The notes under the pieces were generated by a model. That model was given only the letters and a program-made list of their open reading frames with translations, had not been told where the DNA came from and ran no database searches. A stretch of DNA of 17,605 nt, taken from Verrucomicrobiota bacterium (GTDB lineage: Bacteria; Verrucomicrobiota; Verrucomicrobiia; Opitutales; Opitutaceae). The position numbers and the translations under genes were made by a program. Positions 6,652-13,967 of the stretch are shown here, piece by piece. Position 1 is the stretch's first letter. Every line of letters starts with the position of its first letter. Where the stretch lies: the NCBI GenBank assembly GCA_023430825.1, contig JAEYYL010000285.1, forward strand, positions 1 to 17,605, written 5' to 3'.

Positions 6652-6966
6652 TCCCCGGGCGGTGTGCGCCTGCCCTTCCTCCGCTCCTGACCGGCATCGT
6701 CGCCGGCGTTACGCCTCGTCCCCCCCTGTCCTAACCCGCATCCGTCACACCCATGATGAAGAAAACGATTGGTCACAGAGCGCACAGAACTCCGGCACAG
6801 AGTTCACCGAGGAGAATTCACCGATCCTATCTGGCCTCCCCTTCCAATCCGCCTCGTTTTCGCAACAAACGCATCCAACACCTTGTAGCCTCCTGCTGCC
6901 TCTGGGTCAGAGCTCAGTGTCCTCTGTGAACCATGACTTGGTTGATTCGAGTGTGACGTATCCGGG
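6652..6966. other. Convergent intergenic region with a long imperfect inverted repeat
   Basis: The XRE gene and the hybrid kinase gene converge here. No gene is visible in this 315-bp stretch. The notable content is the inverted CACAGAG-type repeat at 6771-6932 described separately. No classic T-tract terminator was seen for either gene. Confidence 0.5.
6771..6932. repeat. Imperfect inverted repeat with CACAGAG arms
   Basis: The left arm (6771-6803) begins GGTCACAGAGCGCACAGAAC. The right arm (6899-6932), read on the minus strand, begins GGTTCACAGAGGACACTGAG. The arms align over about 33 bases with one gap and scattered mismatches, separated by about 95 bp. The left arm alone has three CACAGAR heptamers (6774-6780, 6783-6789, 6796-6802). 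Similar cacagag...cacagag intergenic repeats are familiar to me from verrucomicrobial genomes. It is most likely an old interspersed repeat. It could act as a hairpin between the two convergent genes. Confidence 0.6.
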
Positions 6967-9900
6967 CTAAAACATCTCCTCGACCAGCGGAAACGTGGTT
7001 TCCAGTCGCCGTCCCGTCGCGTTCAACTCTTCCAGCAACCTCGGGATCGCAGCCCATTCGCCGGCCAGCGCCGCGCGCTCGAGCGTAAGCAGCGTCTCAC
7101 GCATTTCGCGCGCTCCGATAATCGCCGCACTTCCGGCAAACGCGTGCGCGAGCTGCGCCAGTGCGGCCCCGTTCCTCGCCGTCAGCAACCGTCCCAACGC
7201 CGCCTGACGCTCCGGTTCCTCGCGGCAAAACGTCGCGACCAGCTCCGGGACCAGCCTCGACCCTTCGCGCCCGGGCACACCCCGCAGATTCTCCAGCACC
7301 GACACATCGAGCACGTTCCGGTCGATCTCCACCTTGCTCCGCTCCGGTGTCGGCCCCACCACTGCGCCCGCCGCCGCTCCGTCGCGGACGCCATTCCTCG
7401 CCAACGCATCGCTCAACTCCTGCGTGCGGACCGGTTTCGTGAGATAATCATCCATTCCCGCCGCCAGACATTTCGCTCGGTCCCCCGACATCGCATACGC
7501 CGTCAACGCGATGATCGGCACCTTCGGTTCCAGCACCCCTTCCTCCCCCGCCCGTATCCGCCGCGTTGTCTCATACCCGTCCAGCTCCGGCATCTGGCAG
7601 TCCATCAACACCGCGTCGAAGCGCTCGTGCGCCAGCCGCCGCAACGCTTCCCGCCCGTTCGAAGCACACTCCACCGAATGGCCCATTTGCGCCGCCAGCA
7701 GCTGGATCACCTGCTGATTCGTCGGGTTATCCTCTGCGAGGAGCAAACGCAGCGGCCGGCTCGTCGGGCTCGGCACCGCCGGCGCGATCACCGGCGCCAC
7801 CGCAGACCCGTGAAATACCCGCAACAAGCATCGATGCAGCTGCGCTTCCCGCACCGGCTTGCTCAACATCGCAGCGAAATTCGCCCCGGCCAATGCCGCA
7901 TCGCTCGTCGTCAGGTCCGATGACGACAACATGATCAGGGGTAATGCCCGCAATCCCTCGGCCTCCCGGATCGCCTGCGCCAGCGCCAGCCCGTCCATGT
8001 CCGGCATCTGCCAGTCCAGCAACGCCACGTGATAAGGCGAACCCAGCTCGACGCCCGAACGCAACAACGCCAGCCCCTCCGCCCCGCTCTCCGCCGCCTC
8101 CGCTCGGATGCCGAAACGCGCCAGCTGCGTCAGCACGATCTGCCGGTTCACCGCGTTGTCGTCGACCACCAGCACGCGCACCGTCGGTGGCAGCAGTTCC
8201 GGCGCCGGCGCCCGGGCCGGTCGCCGCGGCAACTCGAGTTCGAACCAAAACTTCGAGCCCTTCCCCGGCTCGCTCTCGAAACCGATGTCCCCGCCCATCA
8301 GCTCCACCAACTGCCGCGAAATCGCCAGCCCGAGGCCCGTGCCCCCATACCGCCGGGTCGTCGTGCCATCCGCCTGCGTAAACGGCTCGAACAACTTCGC
8401 CTGGATCTCCTCCGGAATGCCCACGCCCGTATCGCTCACCCGGATGCGGAAGCACGCCCGCTCCGCCGTATGATGCATCTGCTCGACGCGCACCACCACC
8501 TCCCCCGCCTCGGTGAACTTGATCGCATTGCCCACCAGGTTCGTCAGCACCTGCCCGATGCGGCCGGCGTCTCCGACGAGTGGATACGAGAGCTGCGCGT
8601 CGAAATCACACGCCAGTTCCAGCCGCTTCGCGTCCGCCCGCGGCGCCAGCAGCGCCAGCGTCTCCTCCACCACCTGGCGCAGCTCGAATTCCGCCGGCTC
8701 CAGCCGCAGCTTTCCCGCCTCGATCTTAGAGAAATCCAGGACGTCGTTGATGATCGCCAGCAGGCTCTCCGCGCTACGCAGGATCACGCCGCCCATGTGT
8801 TGCTGCGCCGGCGTCAGGGTGGTGTCGACCAGCAGCGTCGCCATCCCGATGATGCCGTTCATCGGCGTGCGGATTTCGTGGCTCATCGTCGCCACGAACT
8901 CCGACTTCAGCCGCGACGCCGTCAGCGCCTCGTCCCGCGCCTGCGCCAGTTTGTCCTCCAGCCGCTTGCGCTCGGTGATGTCCTCGATCTGCGCGATGAA
9001 ATGCGCCGGCGCTCCCGCCGCGTCGCGCACGAGCGATCCCGTCAGACGAATCCACACGGGGTGTCCATCGCGGTGCACCAGGCGTTTCTCCAGCTGATAA
9101 AAACGCTTCCGCCCCTCCAGTAGATCGCGCGCATGGCCGTGATCCGCCGCGAGATCATCCGGATGCGTCAGGTCGCGCGAATTGCCGCGCAACAGGTCGC
9201 GCTCCGTGTATCCAACAATCTCGCACAACGCGCGGTTCACCCGCAGCCACCGTCCTTCCAACGCCACGATCGCCATCCCGATCCCCGCAAATTCGAACGC
9301 ATGCCGGAAGCGCTCCTCGCTCTCCTGCAACACCGCCTCCGTCTCTTTCTGCTTCGTGATGTCGATCGCCACGCCCACCAGCCAGAAGTGGCCCGCTTGC
9401 GGCTGCGTGATGGCCACCGATTCCTGCATCCACGTGACCGTCCCCCGATGCGGCACGCGAAATTCCTGCACATAACCCGCCGCCCCCTGCGCCATCGCCT
9501 CACGACTCCGGCGGTTCATTTCCTCCCGCTCCGGAATCTCGAACTGATACCACAGCCCCGCGCCTTGCACCCCATCGCCTTCGTTGAACAACCGGCGATA
9601 CAGCCCCGAGGGATAAATCGTGAAACGCCAGTCCCAGTCCTTTTTCGTCACAGCCACTTTCGCCTCCCATACCAGGCAGTCCGCATGCGCCAGCACCCGG
9701 CGCAGCCGCTCCTCGCTCGCGATCACCGCCGCCTCCGCCTTTTTCCGCTCCGTCAAATCCTGCGCGATGCATAGGAACCCGCTGATCGCCCCCGCTTCGT
9801 CCCGCTGCGCCGTGATCGCCAGCAAAACCGGCAGCCGCCGCCCATCCTTGCGCACATACGTCCACTCCCGCTCATCCACCTCTCCCCGCCGCGCCAGCGC

Positions 9901-10446
9901 CACCAGCGACTCCAGCCCCGGCGGCACCATCCGCCCCAACCGCTCTCCCACCTCCGTCGCCCGCGCCTCGAGTTCCGTCGGCAAATGAAAAACCTCCGGC
10001 GTCGCGGTGCCGACCAGCTCATGACTCGCATAACCCAGCATCTTCTCCGCCCCCGCGTTGAACGTCGCGATCGTGCCATCCGGCGTCATGCTGATAAAAC
10101 TGTAGATCGTCCCATCCAGCACCGCGCGGTGCAGCCGGTTGCCCGCCTCGAGCCGACTGCGCATCTCCTCCATCGCCGCCGCGCGCTCGCTCTCCCGCCG
10201 CGCCTCCTGCCGCCGCATCGCCTGCCCGCGCCACACCAGGGCCGCCACCGCCGCCGACGCCCCGCCGAATCCCATCACCGCCCAAGTCCACGGCGAGAAA
10301 TCGCCCGCCACCGCTGTCATCATCCGCTGCCCCGCAGCCGTGCCAAACACCCCCCCGCTCGCCGCCAACCCGGCCATCAGCACCGCGCCGGGAACCGCCC
10401 ACCGTCGCACCGCACCAGCGATCGAGCTCGAGTCCGACGCGCTCAT
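6967..10446 (-). CDS. Hybrid sensor histidine kinase (2 TM, 3 PAS, HisKA, HATPase, 2 REC, HPt)
   Basis: This 1,159-residue membrane sensor contains a whole phosphorelay. Two membrane segments lie at about 17-38 and 53-72. A helical linker (75-105) follows. PAS domains cover about 106-232 (ending IAQDLTERK), 245-364 (ending DITKQK) and 376-493 (ending DITERK). HisKA carries His523 in FVATMSHEIRTPMNG. The ATPase domain has the N box NLVGNAIKF (636-644), SDTGVGIP (671-678) and GGTGLGLAIS (701-710). REC1 has D762/D763, D811 and K863; REC2 has E905/D906, D949, T982 and K1004. The C-terminal HPt carries His1101 in LAHAFAGSAAIIGA, where the usual Lys three residues after His is Ala. The ATG at 10446 is chosen for its GGAG ribosome binding site 5 nt upstream and its position before TM1. 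No partner output regulator is adjacent. The small receivers across the convergent gap could be targets, but this is unproven. Confidence 0.95.
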   Translation of the reverse strand: MSASDSSSIAGAVRRWAVPGAVLMAGLAASGGVFGTAAGQRMMTAVAGDFSPWTWAVMGFGGASAAVAALVWRGQAMRRQEARRESERAAAMEEMRSRLEAGNRLHRAVLDGTIYSFISMTPDGTIATFNAGAEKMLGYASHELVGTATPEVFHLPTELEARATEVGERLGRMVPPGLESLVALARRGEVDEREWTYVRKDGRRLPVLLAITAQRDEAGAISGFLCIAQDLTERKKAEAAVIASEERLRRVLAHADCLVWEAKVAVTKKDWDWRFTIYPSGLYRRLFNEGDGVQGAGLWYQFEIPEREEMNRRSREAMAQGAAGYVQEFRVPHRGTVTWMQESVAITQPQAGHFWLVGVAIDITKQKETEAVLQESEERFRHAFEFAGIGMAIVALEGRWLRVNRALCEIVGYTERDLLRGNSRDLTHPDDLAADHGHARDLLEGRKRFYQLEKRLVHRDGHPVWIRLTGSLVRDAAGAPAHFIAQIEDITERKRLEDKLAQARDEALTASRLKSEFVATMSHEIRTPMNGIIGMATLLVDTTLTPAQQHMGGVILRSAESLLAIINDVLDFSKIEAGKLRLEPAEFELRQVVEETLALLAPRADAKRLELACDFDAQLSYPLVGDAGRIGQVLTNLVGNAIKFTEAGEVVVRVEQMHHTAERACFRIRVSDTGVGIPEEIQAKLFEPFTQADGTTTRRYGGTGLGLAISRQLVELMGGDIGFESEPGKGSKFWFELELPRRPARAPAPELLPPTVRVLVVDDNAVNRQIVLTQLARFGIRAEAAESGAEGLALLRSGVELGSPYHVALLDWQMPDMDGLALAQAIREAEGLRALPLIMLSSSDLTTSDAALAGANFAAMLSKPVREAQLHRCLLRVFHGSAVAPVIAPAVPSPTSRPLRLLLAEDNPTNQQVIQLLAAQMGHSVECASNGREALRRLAHERFDAVLMDCQMPELDGYETTRRIRAGEEGVLEPKVPIIALTAYAMSGDRAKCLAAGMDDYLTKPVRTQELSDALARNGVRDGAAAGAVVGPTPERSKVEIDRNVLDVSVLENLRGVPGREGSRLVPELVATFCREEPERQAALGRLLTARNGAALAQLAHAFAGSAAIIGAREMRETLLTLERAALAGEWAAIPRLLEELNATGRRLETTFPLVEEMF

Positions 10447-10543
10447 CGTGACTCCACGACCCCACCATCCGTTGAAGCGAAGGAAGAAAACATAGGAAAC
10501 GCACGTGTAGTGCGCCTCTCGCACCCGAAACGCAAGCGCTCTG

Positions 10544-12838
10544 CTACTTCCCCAGCGCCACCGCCAGTGCCGCCGGATTATTTACCGGCGCCTGACAACT
10601 GAACGCCTCGCACACATACGCCGTCGCCCGCCCGTCCACCGGTCGCATTTCCGCCATCCACGGCGCTCGCTCCGCCAGCCACGCCTGCGCTGCGCCCGCG
10701 TCCGCCGCGAGCACCACCCGCCTCGGCCCAAGCCGAGCCTGCACCACCGCCGCCATCGCGCGAAACTCCTCCGCTTGCGGATCGCCCGCGATCACCACAT
10801 GACGCGGCGACTCCAGCGCCAGCTCGAGTGCACACAACATCTGCGGCATCGCCTGCGGCGTCTGCGTCCACTGCGCCCGAAATGCCGCGATTGTTCGCCG
10901 GCCGCGCTCCGTATAGCCGTCCCCCGCCGCCGCGCCGGGGGCATCGAACACCGCACCCAACCGTAACAAATTCGCCGCCGCCACCGAACTCGCGGCCGGC
11001 TCCGCCCCGTCGTAATCCTCCTTCAACCGCAACACGATGCTCGCATCGCCCGCCTGCGAATTGAAATACCCGCCGCGCTCCCCGTCCCAAAACCGCTCGT
11101 CCATCGCCGCCTGCAGCCGCACCGCCCACTGCAGCCAGCGCACCTCGAAACCCGCTTCGTAAAGATCCAGCAGCCCCTGCACGAGAAACGCATAATCCTC
11201 CGCAAATCCCTCCGCCGCGCCGCGCCCCTCGCGCCATGCGCGAAACAACACGCCGCGCGTTTCGTCGAACAACTCCGCGCGCAAAAACTCCGCCGTCCGC
11301 GTCGCCGCGCCGAGCAAACGTTCCCGTTCCGCCGGCGCCTCGGCCAGGACCTGCGCGCCTTTCGCCAACGCCGAAATCATCAACCCATTCCATGCCGTGA
11401 TGACCTTGTCGTCGCACAACGGCCGCGGCCGCCGCTCGCGCACCTCGCGCAGCTTTTCGAGGCACGCGACGAGCCGTGCGTTCGCCGTTTCCAACTCCAA
11501 CCCAAACGCCCGCGCCGTCGCCGCGAGCGTCTGTCGCTGCGCCAGGAGGTTCTTCCCCTTCAACTCGCCGTGCGGATCGAGTTCCGCTGGCACGTTCCCC
11601 TCCGTCGCGACGCCGTAATGCGCCGCAAACAGCGGCGCATCCGCCCCCAGCGCCGCCGCGATCTCAACCTGCGTCCAAACATAAAACGCCCCCTCCCTCT
11701 TCCGCCCCCCGTGTTCCATCCCCTGTCCTCCGTCCTCTGTTTTCCATCCTCCGTCCTCCGTCCTCTGCGCCCCGTCCTCCGAATCCGCATCCTCCGCCGA
11801 GTAAAATCCGCCGCCCGGATGCGCGAGATCGCGTAGCACATATTCGAATACATCCCGCGCCATCCACGCGTAGCGCTCGTCGCCCGTCGCCTGCTTCGCC
11901 TCGAGCGCGTTCACCGCGATCTGCGCCTGGTCATAGAGCATCTTTTCGAAGTGCGGCACGAACCAGCCTTCGTCGACCGAGTAGCGGTGATATCCGCCGC
12001 CCACGTGATCGTGCAGCCCCCCGCGCGCCATCGCCTGCAAGGTCGCCGTCGCCAGCTTCACCGCCTCGGCCCCCGCCTCGCTCGTCACCCCCTGCAACGC
12101 CGCCGCGCGAAACAAAAAGCCGAGATTGCTCGCCCGCGGAAATTTCGGCGCGCCGCCGAACCCGCCGTGCCCGGGATCGAACGCCTCGTAGAAATACTGA
12201 AAGCACTTCTCGAACGCCGCCGCCCCGCTCTCCAGCAAACTCGCCCCACCGCTCCTGTCCCCCGTCCTCCGTTCTCCGTTTTCCGTCCTCTGTCCTCCGC
12301 CTTCTGTCTTCCGTCCTCCGTCCTCCGCCCCCCGCTCTCCGTATTCCCGCAAAACCCCGATCACCCGTTCGCCTTCGGCCACGAGTTTCTCCCGCTCCTC
12401 CGCCCAGCCTTTCGCAATCGCGCGCAAAATCGACCCGAACCCCGCGCGCCCACCCCGATCCTCCGGCGGAAAATACGTCCCGCCGAAAAACGGCTTCAGC
12501 TCCGGCGTCAGCCACGCGCTCAACGGCCACCCGCCATGCCCCGTCATCGCTTGCACGTAGGTCATGTAAACCTTGTCCACATCCGGCCGCTCCTCGCGAT
12601 CGACCTTGATCGACACGAACGACGCATTGAGCACCGCCGCGACGTCCGCGTTCTCGAACGACTCGTGCGCCATCACGTGACACCAATGACACGTTGCATA
12701 TCCGATGCTCAAAAAAATCGGCTTCTGCTCCGCGCGCGCCTTCGCAAACGCCGCCTCGCCCCACGGCAGCCAGTCGACGGGGTTGTCCGCATGTTGCAGC
12801 AGGTAGGGCGACTTTTCGTGAGCGAGGGCGTTGGGCAT
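10544..12838 (-). CDS. DUF255/YyaL-type thioredoxin-domain protein with two repeat insertions
   Basis: The 764-residue protein belongs to the YyaL/SPATA20 family. An N-terminal thioredoxin-like DUF255 domain (about 1-165) starts with NALAHEKSPYLLQHADNPVDW and carries the C50-H-W-C53 redox motif in GYATCHWCHVM. It is followed by KVDREERPDVDKVYM and GHGGWPLSAWLTPELKPFFGGTYFPP, and then by an (alpha/alpha)6-barrel-like region (GGFGGAPKFPRA, HDHVGGGYHRYSVDEGWFVPHFEKMLYDQAQ, AWNGLMISALA). Cellular role is not established. Length is somewhat above the usual 650-700. Two low-complexity stretches, residues 165-195 and 352-382, are rich in R/T/E/D/G and are encoded by 91-bp heptamer arrays. The second lies in the loop after GGFYSAEDADSE, which normally runs straight into FYVWT. 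The family motifs on both sides stay in frame. The ATG at 12838 gives the canonical MPNALAHEKSPYL start; the ribosome binding site is weak. Confidence 0.93.
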   Translation of the reverse strand: MPNALAHEKSPYLLQHADNPVDWLPWGEAAFAKARAEQKPIFLSIGYATCHWCHVMAHESFENADVAAVLNASFVSIKVDREERPDVDKVYMTYVQAMTGHGGWPLSAWLTPELKPFFGGTYFPPEDRGGRAGFGSILRAIAKGWAEEREKLVAEGERVIGVLREYGERGAEDGGRKTEGGGQRTENGERRTGDRSGGASLLESGAAAFEKCFQYFYEAFDPGHGGFGGAPKFPRASNLGFLFRAAALQGVTSEAGAEAVKLATATLQAMARGGLHDHVGGGYHRYSVDEGWFVPHFEKMLYDQAQIAVNALEAKQATGDERYAWMARDVFEYVLRDLAHPGGGFYSAEDADSEDGAQRTEDGGWKTEDGGQGMEHGGRKREGAFYVWTQVEIAAALGADAPLFAAHYGVATEGNVPAELDPHGELKGKNLLAQRQTLAATARAFGLELETANARLVACLEKLREVRERRPRPLCDDKVITAWNGLMISALAKGAQVLAEAPAERERLLGAATRTAEFLRAELFDETRGVLFRAWREGRGAAEGFAEDYAFLVQGLLDLYEAGFEVRWLQWAVRLQAAMDERFWDGERGGYFNSQAGDASIVLRLKEDYDGAEPAASSVAAANLLRLGAVFDAPGAAAGDGYTERGRRTIAAFRAQWTQTPQAMPQMLCALELALESPRHVVIAGDPQAEEFRAMAAVVQARLGPRRVVLAADAGAAQAWLAERAPWMAEMRPVDGRATAYVCEAFSCQAPVNNPAALAVALGK
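11695..11785. repeat. Heptamer tandem array 2 (CCGTCCT-type, 13 units)
   Basis: The plus strand reads as consecutive degenerate 7-mers: CCCTCTT, CCGCCCC, CCGTGTT, CCATCCC, CTGTCCT, CCGTCCT, CTGTTTT and so on to CCGAATC. That is 13 units over 91 bp, with CCGTCCT as consensus (AGGACGG on the coding strand). It lies inside the DUF255 gene and encodes residues 352-382. The outermost units are the most degenerate, so the edges are uncertain by a unit. Confidence 0.8.
12255..12345. repeat. Heptamer tandem array 1 (CCGTCCT-type, 13 units)
   Basis: Units run CTGTCCC, CCGTCCT, CCGTTCT, CCGTTTT, CCGTCCT, CTGTCCT, CCGCCTT, CTGTCTT, CCGTCCT, CCGTCCT, CCGCCCC, CCGCTCT, CCGTATT: 13 units, 91 bp, no spacer. 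This is the same consensus and the same length as the array at 11695-11785. It lies in the same gene and encodes residues 165-195, just after the thioredoxin-like domain. Confidence 0.85.
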
Positions 12839-12942
12839 GATGGAAACGAAGCACCAAACACACCTCCGCCGCCAGCGCCAGCCGCGTTCCCATCTCAGCA
12901 CTCAGGTTCTCGGCCGCGCACCGCCCTGCATTGCGGAGTCTC

Positions 12943-13965
12943 TCACCCGCCACCCGCCGCGGCGCGCAATCGCCCCACGAGCCGCAAGGTGCGTCGCCGC
13001 GCGCCTTCCGTCGTCAGGTGAAAACCCGTGTCGTAGAAATCCTCCGCATCGAAAATCGCGTCGTCCACCGTTCCGACCTCCCGCCAACCCGCCACGCCGA
13101 GCCGTTCGCGAATCGCGTTCAAATTCGCCCGAACCACCGGCGCTTCGAAGTCGATACCCGTATGCCGCTCGAACGGCGGCCAGGTGAAAACGCAGTCAAC
13201 CCCCCGCGACCGCAGCCGCCGCGCGACCTCCGTCAGGTCCCGCCCAACTCCCGGCGCCCACTCCTGCCGCTCGCTCAACCCGTAGTCTTCGCGCCGGTGC
13301 TCCTCGGCTTCCCGCACGCGGCTGAAATCGCCCTGCGGACCAATTTCGAGATAGTTGTAGTATCCCGGCACCTCGCCCGTGAACGTTCCTGCCCATCGCG
13401 CGCGAAGATTCGTCATCAACTCTTCCGCCGGCGCTCCCTCGAACATTTCGCCCGCCGCGGCCTTCGCAATCAACCGCGCCACCACGTGCGAAGGCGGGAT
13501 CGCCCCCAACAGCTCCCAGCGCTGACGCCCGCTCGCCTTCGCCCACGCTTCCGGCGCAAGCGTCCCGAGGCTGCTCGCCCCAAACGTCGTCGGCCCGGCC
13601 CGCCAGTAGTGCACCAGCTCCGCCGCCAGCAGCACCGTGTCGCCGCTCCGCGCGAGCCGTTCGACCTGCTCCAACTGAAACCACAGCGGCACGTCCGCAT
13701 GCGCGCCGAGATTCACCACCGGCTGCCCAACCGCTTCCGCCAGCAAACCGCTCTCGAACCCGAACCACGCGCTCGAACCGCCCACGATCAGCCAACGCGG
13801 CGACTCCGTTTCCTCCGCCAGCCGCAACTTGACGAGATGAATGTCGCGCAATGGATCGATCGGCCGGATCGGTTGTGACCACCCCGCAACGAACGCCGCA
13901 AGATACGAGACCGCCAGCGCTCCGAACACCCCGACACTCACGAGTAGAAAGCGGAACGCGCTCAT
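12943..13965 (-). CDS. SGNH-like protein, partner of MBOAT acyltransferase
   Basis: The 340-residue protein has a single N-terminal hydrophobic segment (about 5-28, signal anchor). The rest is probably periplasmic. WLIVGGSSAWFGFESGLL (58-75) looks like block I of SGNH/GDSL hydrolases, with S64 or S65 as nucleophile. DTGFHLTTEGA (D312, H316) looks like the C-terminal block with catalytic Asp and His. Such proteins (AlgJ, AlgX and DltD types) work with MBOAT proteins in O-acylating extracellular polymers. The substrate here is unknown. The ATG at 13965 follows the MBOAT stop by 2 nt (TGACCATG), so the two are almost certainly co-translated. A longer upstream extension would overlap the MBOAT gene and lacks a signal anchor at its start, so it is rejected. 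The family is assigned on motifs only. Confidence 0.75.
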   Translation of the reverse strand: MSAFRFLLVSVGVFGALAVSYLAAFVAGWSQPIRPIDPLRDIHLVKLRLAEETESPRWLIVGGSSAWFGFESGLLAEAVGQPVVNLGAHADVPLWFQLEQVERLARSGDTVLLAAELVHYWRAGPTTFGASSLGTLAPEAWAKASGRQRWELLGAIPPSHVVARLIAKAAAGEMFEGAPAEELMTNLRARWAGTFTGEVPGYYNYLEIGPQGDFSRVREAEEHRREDYGLSERQEWAPGVGRDLTEVARRLRSRGVDCVFTWPPFERHTGIDFEAPVVRANLNAIRERLGVAGWREVGTVDDAIFDAEDFYDTGFHLTTEGARRRTLRLVGRLRAAAGGG

Positions 13966-13967
13966 GG

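Noticed and set aside
7144..7923. Long plus-strand open frames opposite the hybrid kinase gene
   Set aside because: Arg/Pro/His-rich translations with no motifs are the usual antisense shadows of a high-GC coding sequence.
11695..12345. CRISPR array
   Set aside because: Units are 7 bp, directly contiguous, without spacers, and lie inside a coding gene.
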